NCBI GenBank assembly: GCA_041879295.1 | Contig: CP047152.1 | Coordinates: 5,399,501-5,463,500 of the forward strand | Direction: 5' to 3' | Origin: Pseudomonas putida | GTDB lineage: Bacteria > Pseudomonadota > Gammaproteobacteria > Pseudomonadales > Pseudomonadaceae | Length of the DNA: 64,000 nt | In this document: one piece after another, positions 44,301-53,295 of the stretch | Layout of the letters: each line of letters begins with the position of its first letter | How positions within the stretch are numbered: position 1 is the stretch's first letter | Program-made: the position numbers and the translations under genes | Notes under the pieces: model-generated | Database searches by the model: none | Seen by the model: the letters and a program-made list of their open reading frames with translations, nothing else | What the model was told of the DNA's origin: nothing

Positions 44301-45789
44301 GCGACAGCACGGCCATCGGCGTGTCGTCACCCATCGAACCAACGGCTTCCTGGCCCTGCTCACCCAACGGGCGCAGCACCTGGTCACGCTCTTCGAAGGT
44401 AACCTGGAACATCTTCATGTATTGCTTGAGCTGGTCAGCGTCGTAGCTGGCCACGCCCTGGTCGTCGGTCAGTGTCGCCTGGATACGCGTAGCGTGCTGA
44501 CGCAACCAGCGCTTGTATGGGTGCCGCGACTTCAGGCGGTTGTCGATGGCGTCGGTGTCGAGAATCTGGCCGGTTTCGGTGTCCACGGCAAGGATCTGGC
44601 CCGGGCCGACACGGCCCTTGGCCAGCACTTCCTCAGGCTGATAGCCCCATACGCCGATTTCCGAGGCGATGGTGATGTAGCCATTGGTGGTGGTCACCCA
44701 GCGCGCCGGGCGCAGACCGTTACGGTCGAGCAGGCACACCGCGTGGCGGCCTTCGGTCATGACGATACCGGCCGGGCCATCCCACGGCTCCATGTGCATG
44801 GAGTTGTATTCGTAGAAGGCGCGCAGGTCGGCGTCCATGGTCTCGACGTTCTGCCATGCCGGCGGTACCAGCATGCGCACGCCGCGGAACAGGTCGATGC
44901 CACCGGTGACCATCAGTTCCAGCATGTTGTCCATGCTCGACGAGTCGGAACCGACGCGGTTGACCAGCGGGCCGAGCTCTTCGAGGTCGGGGATCTGGTC
45001 GTTGGCGAACTTGGTGCGACGAGCCACGGCCCAGTTGCGGTTGCCGGTGATGGTGTTGATCTCGCCGTTGTGGGCGAGGAAGCGGAACGGCTGCGCCAGC
45101 GGCCATTTCGGCAGGGTGTTGGTGGAGAAGCGCTGGTGGAACACGCAGATCGCGGTTTGCAGGCGCTCGTCACCCAGGTCTGGGTAAAACGCCGCGAGAT
45201 CGCGCGGCATCATCAGGCCTTTGTAGATGATGGTCTTGTGCGAGAAGCTGCAGATGTAGTGGTCGGCGTCGTGGGCGTTGGCCACCGACGAACGACGACG
45301 GGCGCTGAACAGCTTGATGGCGAACTCCTGGTCGCTCAGGCCTTCACCGCCAATGAACACCTGCTCGATCTGCGGCAGGCGCTCCAGGGCCAGGCGGCCG
45401 AGGACGCTGGTGTCGATCGGCACCTTGCGCCAGCCGACCAGTTTCAGGCCGGCGGCGAGGATCTCGCGGTCCATGTTGGCGCGGGCAGCTTCGGCTTTGA
45501 CCGGGTCCTGGTTGAAGAACACCATGCCGACGGCGTACTGCTTGGGCAGCTCGACAGCGAAGTGCTCCTGGGCCACGGCTCGCAGGAATTGATCGGGCTT
45601 CTGCATGAGCAGACCGCAACCGTCACCGGTCTTGCCGTCGGCATTGATGCCGCCGCGGTGGGTCATACACGTCAACGCCTGCATGGCAGTTTGCAGAAGG
45701 TGGTGGCTCGGCACGCCCGTCATATGGGCGATCAGGCCAAAACCACAGTTGTCCTTGAATTCTTCGGGATGGTACAGACCTGTTTTCAT
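41344..45789 (-). CDS. gltB: Glutamate synthase (NADPH) large subunit
   Basis: Makes glutamate from glutamine and 2-oxoglutarate with GltD; central to ammonium assimilation. The ATG at 45789 gives 1,481 residues starting [18 protein letters not shown]; Cys15 is the likely N-terminal nucleophile of the glutaminase domain after propeptide removal. The FMN/synthase domain contains [20 protein letters not shown] and the 3Fe-4S motif [15 protein letters not shown] (C-x5-C-x4-C). The C-terminal beta-helix (GXXG-rich, e.g. [12 protein letters not shown]) is complete. An in-frame ATG 10 codons upstream is less likely. Confidence 0.97.
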   Translation of the reverse strand: MKTGLYHPEEFKDNCGFGLIAHMTGVPSHHLLQTAMQALTCMTHRGGINADGKTGDGCGLLMQKPDQFLRAVAQEHFAVELPKQYAVGMVFFNQDPVKAEAARANMDREILAAGLKLVGWRKVPIDTSVLGRLALERLPQIEQVFIGGEGLSDQEFAIKLFSARRRSSVANAHDADHYICSFSHKTIIYKGLMMPRDLAAFYPDLGDERLQTAICVFHQRFSTNTLPKWPLAQPFRFLAHNGEINTITGNRNWAVARRTKFANDQIPDLEELGPLVNRVGSDSSSMDNMLELMVTGGIDLFRGVRMLVPPAWQNVETMDADLRAFYEYNSMHMEPWDGPAGIVMTEGRHAVCLLDRNGLRPARWVTTTNGYITIASEIGVWGYQPEEVLAKGRVGPGQILAVDTETGQILDTDAIDNRLKSRHPYKRWLRQHATRIQATLTDDQGVASYDADQLKQYMKMFQVTFEERDQVLRPLGEQGQEAVGSMGDDTPMAVLSQRVRSPYDFFRQQFAQVTNPPIDPLREAIVMSLEICLGAERNIFQESPEHASRVILSSPVISPAKWRSLMNLEREGFDRQLIDLNYEQSVGLEAAIRNIADQAEEAVRGGKTQLVLSDRYIAPGKLPVHASLAVGAVHHRLTEKGLRCDSNILVETATARDPHHFAVLLGFGASAVYPYLAYEVLADLIRTGEVLGDLDEVFKYYRKGISKGLLKILSKMGISTIASYRGAQLFEAIGLAEEVVGLSFKGVSSRIKGARFEDLENDQKLLAAEAWSARKPIQQGGLLKFVHGGEYHAYNPDVVNTLQAAVQQGDYAKFKEYTTLVDQRPVSMIRDLLKVKVADQPLALEQIEPLEAILKRFDSAGISLGALSPEAHEALAEAMNRLGARSNSGEGGEDPSRYGTIKSSKIKQVATGRFGVTPEYLVNAEVLQIKVAQGAKPGEGGQLPGGKVNGLIAKLRYAVPGVTLISPPPHHDIYSIEDLAQLIYDLKQVNPQALVSVKLVAEAGVGTIAAGVAKAYADLITISGYDGGTGASPLTSIKYAGAPWELGLAETHQTLRGNDLRGKVRVQTDGGLKTGLDVIKAAILGAESFGFGTAPMIALGCKYLRICHLNNCATGVATQNDKLRKDHYIGTVDMVINFFTFVAEETREWLAKLGVRSLGELIGRTDLLDVLPGDTERQQYLDLSPLLGSSHIPADKPQFCEVDKNPPFDLGELAEKMVDMAMPAIRDQAGGEFSLDICNCDRSIGARVSGEIARLHGNQGMAAAPITFRFKGTAGQSFGVWNAGGLNLHLEGDANDYVGKGMTGGKVTIVPPAGSPFETQHSAIVGNTCLYGATGGKLFAAGTAGERFAVRNSGAHAVVEGTGDHCCEYMTGGFVCVLGKTGYNFGSGMTGGFAYVLDMDNSFVDKLNHELVEIQRISGEAMEAYRSHLARVLAEYVDETGSEWGRELSENLDDYVRRFWLVKPKAANLKQLLSSTRANPQ

Positions 45790-46072
45790 AGACACATTCT
45801 CACCAGGTTCACCTCTCAACGGAGGTAAATCTCTTTTTTAACAACCACTTACCATCCACGCCGATCAAACGCCAGCTTTTTTGCGGTGGTCATGGAAAAC
45901 CATTGTTGCACAGCGACAGCGATGCCCACAAATTTTCATGTCTCGGCATTGAAAATTTATGTCGCAATTTTGAATGTTTTTGCGCCATGCGCCGTGATAG
46001 CGGCTTGACTCGAGTCTGAAGCGTTTCAGCCATGACTGCAACTAGGGGCTTGTGGCCGGCAGTCCGGGACAG
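45790..46072 (-). promoter_or_regulatory. gltB leader and promoter region
   Basis: About 280 bases between the damX-side terminator and gltB, clearly AT-richer than the genes. No ORF of merit. It contains the inverted repeat at 45930-45958. I cannot place a -35/-10 pair with confidence. Confidence 0.6.
45930..45958. promoter_or_regulatory. Inverted repeat in gltB leader, possible operator
   Basis: AAATTTTCA (45930-45938) and TGAAAATTT (45950-45958) are perfect inverted arms separated by 11 bases. The centre lies about 155 bases before the gltB ATG. The arrangement suits a dimeric activator or repressor, possibly of the LysR or Lrp type; the protein is unknown. Confidence 0.5.
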
Positions 46073-46103
46073 AAAAGCCTGCCGCGCTCGGGCGCAGCAG
46101 GCT
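46073..46103 (-). terminator. Terminator of the pilM-aroKB-damX operon
   Basis: AGCCTGCCGCGC (46076-46087) pairs with GCGCAGCAGGCT (46092-46103) with one mismatch and a 4-base loop. Read on the minus strand it ends in TTTT. It lies 60 bases past the damX-like stop and separates it from gltB. Confidence 0.78.
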
Positions 46104-46162
46104 AGTCGAAAGCTAGAATTCGCTTAGCTACTGGGCGGCGGGGTGATGCCGCCCGGAAGGTA

Positions 46163-47746
46163 TCAGCGGGCCGCAGCCAGCTCTTGTTGGACGCTGGCGA
46201 CGGTACGTGGCCAAGGTTTACCAGCCTGGACCTTCGCTGGCAAGTTCTTGATTGCTGCAACCGCTGCGTCGCGGTTGGCGAAACTGCCGTAAGTCACGAC
46301 GTACAGGGGTTTGCCCTGCAGGTTTTTCTTGAAGTAGCGATAGTCGCCACCCTGGGCCTTGACGTAAGCCTGGGCCGACGCTTCGGAGCTGGTTCCGAGG
46401 ATCTGCACCACATAATTGCCCGGCTTCTGTCCAGCATACCAGCCACCGTTGCCAGCGCTGGCGGCGGCAGGCTTTTCGGCAGCTTTGGCGGCCGGTTTGG
46501 CCACGGCGACCTGGGTCGGCGCTGGCTTGGCAGGCGCAACCGGCTTGGCGGGCTGGGTTGCAACAGGCTTCGACGCAGGCGCAACCGACTGTACTGGCTG
46601 GGCAGGCGCAGGCGCCGGGCCAGCCGGCACACCTTGTGGCGGGGCGATGGTGGTTACGGTCGGTGGCGGGTTGCCAGGCTGCAGCGCGGTGTCGCCAGCC
46701 GGGCTTCCCTCTTCACCGTCGCCCATGCCTGCGGCTTGGGCCAGCGGTTCGCGCATCACCGGCTGCGACTGGCCAACCAGTGGCAGCGGCATTGGCTGGG
46801 AGGAGCCGGAGAACTCGATGGCAGCGCCCTGCTTGCCGTCACCCAGCGGCAACTGGGCTTGGGCGGCCGGCGCTTCGGCGGGGGCCTTGTCGCCTTTCTT
46901 GGGCATCAATACCGCGGCCGCAACGGCAACCACGACCACAGCGGACAGCGCGAGCACATGTTTTTTAGGCATCTTGAACCCCATGGTAGGTCGCTTGGCC
47001 GTCGAGCGGCTGGCGATCATCGCTTCGATCAAAGTGTCACGGGCGACCTGGTTGATGTTGCCAGGCCAGCCGTCGGAGTTTTCATGGATATCGGCGATCT
47101 GTTCACGGCTGAACACCTCAATGCCCCGGCCAGCCCCTTCCAGGCGCTGCTCCAGGTACTCGCGGGTCTCTTCTTCACTGTAGGGCGCAAGCTCGATGAT
47201 GTGGAAACGTTCTTCCTCGACATTGAGCTCGTCCAGCCCGGCAATCAGCGATGGCTCACCGAACAGAAACACGTGCGGACGCCCCTCAGGTACCCCCGCC
47301 GCCAATTCCAGCAACGCTTGGAGTGCCGACTCGTCGAGTTGTTCCGCATCGTCCACCAGCAAATACACTTCCTGCCCGGTCAGTGCCAGCTGCACCACCT
47401 TCGACAGGATCGCCTGTACCTCGGGCTGGGCCACACCCAGCTCCTGCGCGACCTGCGCGAGCATACTGGAGGCATCGCTGGCGCTGCGGGCCGACACCAC
47501 CACACTTTGCACAGCCTGCTTGTTGGTGCTGGCCACCAGGGCCTGGCGCAACAGCGACTTGCCGCTGCCCAATGGGCCACTGACCACCAGCATCAACTGG
47601 CTATAGCGCGCCAGGTGGTGCAGTTGGCCAAGCACAGGCTTGCGCTGGGCCGGGAAGAACTTGAAGCCAGGTACGCGGGGCGCGAATGGATCATGGCTCA
47701 ACTGGTAATGGTCGAGAAAGGCCTCATCGGCATGCAAACTTGTCAT
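46163..47746 (-). CDS. damX: DamX-like protein: AAA ATPase domain plus SPOR domain
   Basis: Probable inner-membrane cell-division/envelope protein. The 527-residue protein starts with an ExeA-like AAA domain (Walker A GPLGSGKS at 57-64, Walker B region VYLLVDDAEQLDESALQALL), then one membrane segment near 262-282 (KKHVLALSAVVVVAVAAAVL), a long Pro/Ala-rich periplasmic linker, and a C-terminal SPOR domain (about 440-520; NYVVQILGTSSEASAQAYVK) that binds denuded septal glycan. It follows aroB as in other gammaproteobacteria. Intact Walker motifs suggest ATP binding. Confidence 0.88.
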   Translation of the reverse strand: MTSLHADEAFLDHYQLSHDPFAPRVPGFKFFPAQRKPVLGQLHHLARYSQLMLVVSGPLGSGKSLLRQALVASTNKQAVQSVVVSARSASDASSMLAQVAQELGVAQPEVQAILSKVVQLALTGQEVYLLVDDAEQLDESALQALLELAAGVPEGRPHVFLFGEPSLIAGLDELNVEEERFHIIELAPYSEEETREYLEQRLEGAGRGIEVFSREQIADIHENSDGWPGNINQVARDTLIEAMIASRSTAKRPTMGFKMPKKHVLALSAVVVVAVAAAVLMPKKGDKAPAEAPAAQAQLPLGDGKQGAAIEFSGSSQPMPLPLVGQSQPVMREPLAQAAGMGDGEEGSPAGDTALQPGNPPPTVTTIAPPQGVPAGPAPAPAQPVQSVAPASKPVATQPAKPVAPAKPAPTQVAVAKPAAKAAEKPAAASAGNGGWYAGQKPGNYVVQILGTSSEASAQAYVKAQGGDYRYFKKNLQGKPLYVVTYGSFANRDAAVAAIKNLPAKVQAGKPWPRTVASVQQELAAAR

Positions 47747-47761
47747 TGCGCTGTCACAACC

Positions 47762-48859
47762 TCAAAGCTGGGCCACGATCGCGCGGTAATCCGCCGACAG
47801 CGTGGCCTGGAGAATCTCTTTCGAATAGTCGTCGGTCACCACGGCCTCGCCCATCTGGCGCAGTAGCACCAGACGCAAACGACCGTCGAGCACCTTCTTG
47901 TCGACCGCCATGTGCTCCATGAAATGCGCCGGGGTCATTTCCTGTGGTGGCACCACCGGCAAACCTGCGTCCTGCAACAGGCGGATCCCACGATCGCGCT
48001 CAGCCTGGTCGATCCAGCCAAGGCGCATGGACATTTCCAGGGCCATCACGGTGCCCGCCGCCACGGCTTCGCCGTGCAGCCACACGCCATAGCCCATGTG
48101 GGTTTCGATAGCATGCCCGAAGGTATGCCCCAGGTTCAGCGTGGCCCGTACGCCAGACTCGCGCTCGTCGGCGCCCACCACCGCGGCCTTGGCCGCGCAA
48201 GAGCGGCGGATGGCCTCGGTCAGGGCTGCCGAATCGAGGGCACGCAGTGCCTGCATATTGTCTTCGAGCCAGGCGAGGAACGGCTTGTCGCAAATCAGGC
48301 CGTACTTGATCACTTCGGCCAGGCCTGCAGACAACTCGCGCGCTGGCAGGGTCTTGAGGCTGGTGGTATCGATCAGCACCGCATTGGGCTGATAGAAGGC
48401 ACCGACCATGTTCTTGCCCAGCGGATGATTGATGCCGGTCTTGCCCCCCACGGAAGAGTCGACCTGGGACAACAGGGTCGTTGGCACCTGGATAAAGTCG
48501 ACGCCGCGCTGGTAGCAAGCGGCAGCGAAGCCAGCCATGTCACCAATCACGCCACCGCCCAGAGCGACCACCGTAGTACGACGATCATGGCGGGCTGTCA
48601 GTAGGCCATCGAAGATCAGCTGCAATGTTTCCCAGTTCTTGTGGGCTTCACCATCGGGCAACACCACTGGCAGTACCGAATAGGCACCGAGGGCCTTGCT
48701 CAGGCGTTCGAGATACAGCGGCGCGACGGTCTCGTTGGAAACGATGGCAACCTGCCGACCCGCGATGTGCGGTGCCAGCAGCTCGGGCTGGTCCAGCAGG
48801 CCTTCGCCAATGTAGATCGGGTAGCTACGCTCGCCCAGGTCGACCTTTAGTGTCTGCAT
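47762..48859 (-). CDS. aroB: 3-dehydroquinate synthase
   Basis: Second enzyme of the shikimate pathway: DAHP to 3-dehydroquinate, with NAD and a divalent metal. The ATG at 48859 gives 365 residues starting [20 protein letters not shown]. Core motifs are present: [40 protein letters not shown], and the metal-ligand region [18 protein letters not shown]. It lies between aroK and damX in a conserved operon. Confidence 0.97.
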   Translation of the reverse strand: MQTLKVDLGERSYPIYIGEGLLDQPELLAPHIAGRQVAIVSNETVAPLYLERLSKALGAYSVLPVVLPDGEAHKNWETLQLIFDGLLTARHDRRTTVVALGGGVIGDMAGFAAACYQRGVDFIQVPTTLLSQVDSSVGGKTGINHPLGKNMVGAFYQPNAVLIDTTSLKTLPARELSAGLAEVIKYGLICDKPFLAWLEDNMQALRALDSAALTEAIRRSCAAKAAVVGADERESGVRATLNLGHTFGHAIETHMGYGVWLHGEAVAAGTVMALEMSMRLGWIDQAERDRGIRLLQDAGLPVVPPQEMTPAHFMEHMAVDKKVLDGRLRLVLLRQMGEAVVTDDYSKEILQATLSADYRAIVAQL

Positions 48860-48955
48860 GTATCCCCACAATGTACTTGGGCGCGGCGCCATCCGGCGAC
48901 CTGCGCGGTAACGTTGAGCCTCGCCTCGGCGCTGGTGGCCGAGAATAGTCCCGGG

Positions 48956-49474
48956 TTAACGGGGCGGCAACTGCTGCAAGCGCTCGAGAATATCGATCAC
49001 CACCATGCGTGGTGGCCGCTCGTCGGTTTCAACCACCAGGTCGGCGATCTCGCGGTAGAGCGGGTCGCGGGTTTCCAGCAAGGTGCGCAAGGTCGCCTCG
49101 GGGTTGGCCGTGCGCAGCAGCGGGCGGTTGCGGTCGCGCGCGGTGCGGCCGACTTGCTGTTCGACCGAAGCATGCAGGTAGATCACCCGGCCACCCTGAT
49201 GCAGCGCCTGGCGGTTGGCTTCGCGCATTACCGCGCCACCGCCGGTGGCCAGGACCACACCGTCGAGCGCGCACAGCTCGGCGATCATCGCTTGCTCGCG
49301 ATCACGGAAACCCGGCTCGCCTTCCTTGTCGAATATCCACGGGATGTTTGCGCCGCATCGCAGTTCGATTTCCTTGTCGGAATCCTTGAACAGCAGGCGC
49401 AGCTCTTTGGCCAACAGGCGTCCGATGGTGCTTTTACCAGCGCCCATGGGCCCCACAAGTATCAAATTTCGCAC
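48956..49474 (-). CDS. aroK: Shikimate kinase
   Basis: Phosphorylates shikimate with ATP. The 172-residue protein has Walker [10 protein letters not shown] at about residues 9-17, the shikimate-binding [20 protein letters not shown] block, and GGGAV. It starts 4 bases after pilQ stops and leads to aroB, so aromatic synthesis genes share the pilus-gene transcript. Confidence 0.97.
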   Translation of the reverse strand: MRNLILVGPMGAGKSTIGRLLAKELRLLFKDSDKEIELRCGANIPWIFDKEGEPGFRDREQAMIAELCALDGVVLATGGGAVMREANRQALHQGGRVIYLHASVEQQVGRTARDRNRPLLRTANPEATLRTLLETRDPLYREIADLVVETDERPPRMVVIDILERLQQLPPR

Positions 49475-49478
49475 AGAA

Positions 49479-50741
49479 TCAACGACTCACAGCAATCGCC
49501 TGGTCACTCATGATACGCGGAGTCAGGAAGACCAGCAGCTCGGATTTTTTCTCTTGTAATGCATCGCGTCGAAACAGCCGCCCAACATACGGCAGATCGC
49601 CGAAAAATGGCACCTTGTCGACCACATTGTTTTGCGAAGTCGAGTAGACGCCACCGATCACGATCGTTTCGCCGTCCGCCACACGCACCTTGGCATTGAC
49701 CTCGTTCTTGCGGATCGGCGGTACATTGTTCAAGGCATTGACGTAATCCGGCTCGTCCTTGGTCACCCTGACGGTCATGATCACCTTGTTGTCCGGGGTG
49801 ATCTGTGGCGTTACTTCCAGCGACAGCGAGGCTTCGCGAAACGATACCGAGGTAGCGCCGCTTTGGCTCGTTTCCTGGTAAGGCACCTCGGTACCCTTGA
49901 GGATCCTCGCCGTTTCCTTGTCAGCCGTGACCACCTTGGGCTGCGAAATGATCTCGCCGTTGCCGCTTTTCTCCATGGCACTGAGCTCCAGGTCCAGCAA
50001 TACGTCACCGCGCAACAAACCAAGGCCGATACTGCTGCCGGCACGCTCCAAGCCGAGGTCGACGAACAGTTCCTTGCCGGGCCGCAACTTCTCGCCGTAC
50101 AGCGGCCCGCCCCAGCGCACCCCCAGGCTTTTCTCATAATCGACGTTGGCCTCGACGATACGCGCCTCGATCGCTACCTGGCGCACCGGCACATCCAGCT
50201 GCGCCACCAGCTGGCGCAACTCGGCCAGGCGTTCAGCGGGCAGATACACCACCAGCGTATTGGTGCGCTCATCGACACTCAGGCTACCCGTGGGGATGCC
50301 GTCACCCTCCAGACTTGCCTGCAGCAACTGCGCCAAATCGGCGGCCTTGGCGTGGTGAATGGGCAGCAGCTCCCGACGCAATGGCTGCAGGTGCGCATCC
50401 AGCAACTGACTCACCCGGGCATCTGCTGATTGCGCGGCAAACTCGGCTGCAGGCGCCACCAACAGCACATTACCCTCCTGGCGCCGGGACAGGCCCTTGC
50501 TGCGCAGCACCAGGTCAAGCGCCTGATCCCACGGCACGTCCTGCAAACGCAAAGTGACACTGCCTTGTACTGCATCGCTGGCGACCAGGTTGACGCCGGC
50601 GTAGTCAGCCAGCACCTGCAGCACCGCACGCACCTCTACATCCTGAAAGTTCAGCGACAGGGGTTCACCCTGGTAAGGCGTCGCCGAAGCCAGCGGGATC
50701 GACAGCAGGGTTGCCAGCAGGTATTTCATCCACGTTTTCAT
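49479..50741 (-). CDS. pilQ: Type IV pilus secretin PilQ, short form
   Basis: Outer-membrane secretin for pilus-type assembly. With the ATG at 50741 it is 420 residues, starting [21 protein letters not shown]. aeruginosa PilQ is over 700. The protein has one STN/N0 domain ([20 protein letters not shown]), one N1-like repeat, and the secretin core ([39 protein letters not shown]). The N-terminal peptidoglycan-binding AMIN repeats are missing. The gene begins 77 bases inside pilOP. Longer starts in the same frame lack a signal peptide. Confidence 0.9.
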   Translation of the reverse strand: MKTWMKYLLATLLSIPLASATPYQGEPLSLNFQDVEVRAVLQVLADYAGVNLVASDAVQGSVTLRLQDVPWDQALDLVLRSKGLSRRQEGNVLLVAPAAEFAAQSADARVSQLLDAHLQPLRRELLPIHHAKAADLAQLLQASLEGDGIPTGSLSVDERTNTLVVYLPAERLAELRQLVAQLDVPVRQVAIEARIVEANVDYEKSLGVRWGGPLYGEKLRPGKELFVDLGLERAGSSIGLGLLRGDVLLDLELSAMEKSGNGEIISQPKVVTADKETARILKGTEVPYQETSQSGATSVSFREASLSLEVTPQITPDNKVIMTVRVTKDEPDYVNALNNVPPIRKNEVNAKVRVADGETIVIGGVYSTSQNNVVDKVPFFGDLPYVGRLFRRDALQEKKSELLVFLTPRIMSDQAIAVSR

Positions 50742-51687
50742 TCGGGTCCGAGGCCTCCTTGCCCAGGCGCTTGGCGAGGGTGATGAACGCCGTGCGCTCG
50801 TGCCATACCCCCGCCATGAAAAGCCGCTCACGCACTTCGACCTGACGTTGGTCTATATGCTTCACTACCCCCTGATCGCGCCCTACCCGGTCCCCCGGGC
50901 GCACGCGATAGAGCTTGCCAGCCGCCATCAGCAGCGCCTCGCGTGCCGTCCCGCGCGCCAGGCTGCCGACCATTTCCAGCTGCGCCAACGGCACGCCGAC
51001 CAAGCCGGCACTGGCCACTCGCGCCATAGCAGGGGCAAACGGGTCCACCTCAGGCGCAGCCATTGCGGCTCTTGCCGGCAGGTGCGCCAGCATTGCGGGT
51101 GCCTTCATGGGCGTAGCCGCATGATAGGCATCAACCCGCAACCGCAGGCGCAACAGCCCAGGCTGGCGATCAACGGTTGCCAGGCTCATGTCACCGCTGC
51201 GCAGAATCCGCGCCTGCCCTAACCATTCGTCCAGCCACAGCCGCAAGGCCGGGTAACGCCCTACCACTTGTACCTCCAGGGGTACCTTGCTGAATCCGGC
51301 CTGTTGCTCGCCCTCACTTACATCCAGGCGCTCGACAAGCAACCCATGCGCATGCCCCGACACTGCCAGGCGCTCAAGCAGGTCGCTCATGCTTTCCCCG
51401 GCTGCCAGATACCAGTGCGCTTCTTGCAACCGTTGCTCGGCAAGCACCACTAAAGCTTTCAGCCGCTCCAGTTCTGCCAACTGCGATGCACTGGCTGCCT
51501 GCAGCTGGCTCAGCTCGACATGCCTGGCCTCCTCCCGCGCCTGCTGCTGTAACAGTGGGGGCAGGCGTATCGCGCAGCCGAGGCCGAACAGCACAATAGC
51601 TACGAGCACTGGCGCCAGCCGTCGGAAGCGGCCTGAGCGCTCGACCACCGCCAGCCAAGCGACCATTTGTGCTGTACTCACGACCAA
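50665..51687 (-). CDS. PilO-PilP fusion protein (type IV pilus alignment subcomplex)
   Basis: In most pseudomonads pilO and pilP are separate genes. Here one 340-residue frame covers both. Residues 1-190 are PilO-like: a membrane segment (LAPVLVAIVLFGLGCAIRL), a coiled coil, and a ferredoxin-like domain (VPLEVQVVGRYPALRLWLDE). From about 210 the sequence is PilP-like: VDPFAPAM, then PLAQLEMVGSLARGTAREAL, KLYRVRPGDRVGRDQGVVKH and VEVRERLFMAGVWHERTAFI. The PilP lipoprotein signal is therefore lost; the membrane anchor of PilO replaces it. It overlaps pilN by 10 bases. Confidence 0.87.
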   Translation of the reverse strand: MVVSTAQMVAWLAVVERSGRFRRLAPVLVAIVLFGLGCAIRLPPLLQQQAREEARHVELSQLQAASASQLAELERLKALVVLAEQRLQEAHWYLAAGESMSDLLERLAVSGHAHGLLVERLDVSEGEQQAGFSKVPLEVQVVGRYPALRLWLDEWLGQARILRSGDMSLATVDRQPGLLRLRLRVDAYHAATPMKAPAMLAHLPARAAMAAPEVDPFAPAMARVASAGLVGVPLAQLEMVGSLARGTAREALLMAAGKLYRVRPGDRVGRDQGVVKHIDQRQVEVRERLFMAGVWHERTAFITLAKRLGKEASDPNENVDEIPAGNPAVDPAGFGDALPG

Positions 51688-52214
51688 AACGCCGCAACGC
51701 GAGCGGTCAGCAAAAACTCATCGCCGTCCGGCAGGCTCTTGATGTGCTTGAGTTCCAGATCGAGCAAAGCGTTCGAGCGGTTCAAGTCGCGCATGAACTG
51801 CGCAACCACAGCACCAGACGCAGCCACCCCTGTCATCTGCAAGCGGTCACTATCAAGGCTCAGGTCTAGTAGCTGCACACCTTCAGGCAGCGCCCCTTCA
51901 AGGTCGGCGAACACACCGGCCAATACATCCTGATGGGCGCGCAGGCCTTCCAAAGCCACCGCACGGGCAAGTAACGCTTCATGCTGTGCACGTACCTCGG
52001 CCAGCGGTTGCACCTGCTCACCCAGTACATCAAGGGTCGCTTGGCGCTGGGTATTGGCCAACACCTGCTGCTGCCCGCGCTGGCGGGCCAGCTGATCAAC
52101 CAGCATCACGGCGCACAAAGCCAACAGTGCGCCAGCAACCAGCTGGCCTCGAAAGCGCCGCAGCGCCGCCTGACGCTGCCTTTCGCGCCAGGGCAGAAGG
52201 TTCAGCCGCATCAT
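51678..52214 (-). CDS. pilN: Type IV pilus inner-membrane protein PilN
   Basis: Binds PilM through its cytoplasmic N-terminus. The 178-residue protein starts MMRLNLLPWRERQRQ, which holds the LNLLPWRE motif of PilN, followed by one membrane segment (VAGALLALCAVMLVDQL), a coiled coil and a ferredoxin-like domain. It overlaps pilM by 4 bases and pilOP by 10. Confidence 0.93.
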   Translation of the reverse strand: MMRLNLLPWRERQRQAALRRFRGQLVAGALLALCAVMLVDQLARQRGQQQVLANTQRQATLDVLGEQVQPLAEVRAQHEALLARAVALEGLRAHQDVLAGVFADLEGALPEGVQLLDLSLDSDRLQMTGVAASGAVVAQFMRDLNRSNALLDLELKHIKSLPDGDEFLLTARVAAFWS

Positions 52215-53092
52215 GGACGCAACCCTCCCAAGGCCAAGGCGCAGGCCAGGAGCATCGACCCATCAACATGTTCAAGCCCTGCCAGACCAGGCAGGTACGT
52301 GCACGGCACATTCAGCCGGCTGCCAAGGCCCTGCAGCCAGTCCGGACTGACCGATGAGCTGCTGACAACCCACAACCGCGCAGGCAGGCCCTGCCCGGCA
52401 AGCCAAGCCTGCAGGCGCTCTGGCCATTGCCCGTGCATGTCCGGGCCAGCCGTTTGCAGCTCACAGCGCTGGTAGGCCCTGCCGGGCTGCCAGTCATGAA
52501 GGGTTACGCTGCGGGCTTCGACACGCAGCAGTGCTGCTCCCTCAAGGCCGCCCTGTGGCAACATGCGGCACAAGGCAATGTTGTCGACCTCGACGGCTTC
52601 CAACTGCAAGCCCGCCTCCTCGACGACGGCTTCGAGTGACGCCAGCGCACTCTGCCGACAGGCGGCAACCATCACCTCGGAGCAACCTGGCTGGGCATGG
52701 GAAGCGCCCATGACCTGAAAATCCAGGGCCAGATCTTCCAGCGGGAACGGAAACAGCCGCTCTGCATCGGCAAGCAACTGCGCCTCCAACTGTGCCCCGC
52801 CCTGCTGCACAGGCAGATGGCACAACTTGCAAATAACCTGACTGGCCGGCAGCGCCAGTGCTACCCGACGTTGCCTGAGGCCGCTGCGCCGGTATGCTCG
52901 CTGCAGCGCAGCCGCCACCACGTCAGGTTCCGCAGCCCAGTCATCGGCCAGCGGCGCCTGAAACAGCTCTTGTGCCGACCCCATCACACGGCAGCGCCGA
53001 TTGCGCTGTTGCAGTTGCATTATCCGAACGGCGTCGGGCGTAATTTCCACCCCCACGAGTGAACCGGCATCCTTGCCGAAGCGTCCAAGCAT
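52211..53092 (-). CDS. pilM: Type IV pilus actin-like protein PilM, short form
   Basis: Cytoplasmic actin-like protein that docks on PilN. The ATG at 53092, with AGGAG upstream, gives 293 residues starting MLGRFGKDAGSLVGVEITPD; a longer frame to 53179 is not supported. It keeps the beginning (VRIMQLQQRN) and VALALPASQVICK of PilM but is about 60 residues shorter than P. aeruginosa PilM (354), with a weak C-terminal half. First gene of pilMN-OP-Q-aroK-aroB-damX and divergent from ponA. Confidence 0.86.
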   Translation of the reverse strand: MLGRFGKDAGSLVGVEITPDAVRIMQLQQRNRRCRVMGSAQELFQAPLADDWAAEPDVVAAALQRAYRRSGLRQRRVALALPASQVICKLCHLPVQQGGAQLEAQLLADAERLFPFPLEDLALDFQVMGASHAQPGCSEVMVAACRQSALASLEAVVEEAGLQLEAVEVDNIALCRMLPQGGLEGAALLRVEARSVTLHDWQPGRAYQRCELQTAGPDMHGQWPERLQAWLAGQGLPARLWVVSSSSVSPDWLQGLGSRLNVPCTYLPGLAGLEHVDGSMLLACALALGGLRP

Positions 53093-53224
53093 CGCGACTC
53101 CTTTGCTGTTTGGTGCAGCTGCCAAACGCAACTGCCTGTCGCAACCCCGCGGCAACACTGGGCCGGGGCTACTCATCAAGTCGACGGGTAGCCTGGCCGG
53201 TCACCCGGAGAGGCGAAAAATGCT

Positions 53225-53230
53225 TATAAT
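53225..53230 (+). promoter_or_regulatory. Probable -10 box of ponA
   Basis: A perfect TATAAT lies 65 bases before the ponA start codon, in the pilM-ponA gap. The matching -35 is not clear, so this is a moderate call. Confidence 0.4.
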
Positions 53231-53295
53231 GCCCAGCGTTTTTTGGTCCACCGGACCTGCGTGCAATCCACTCCCAACCTGGACACCGAAAAGCC

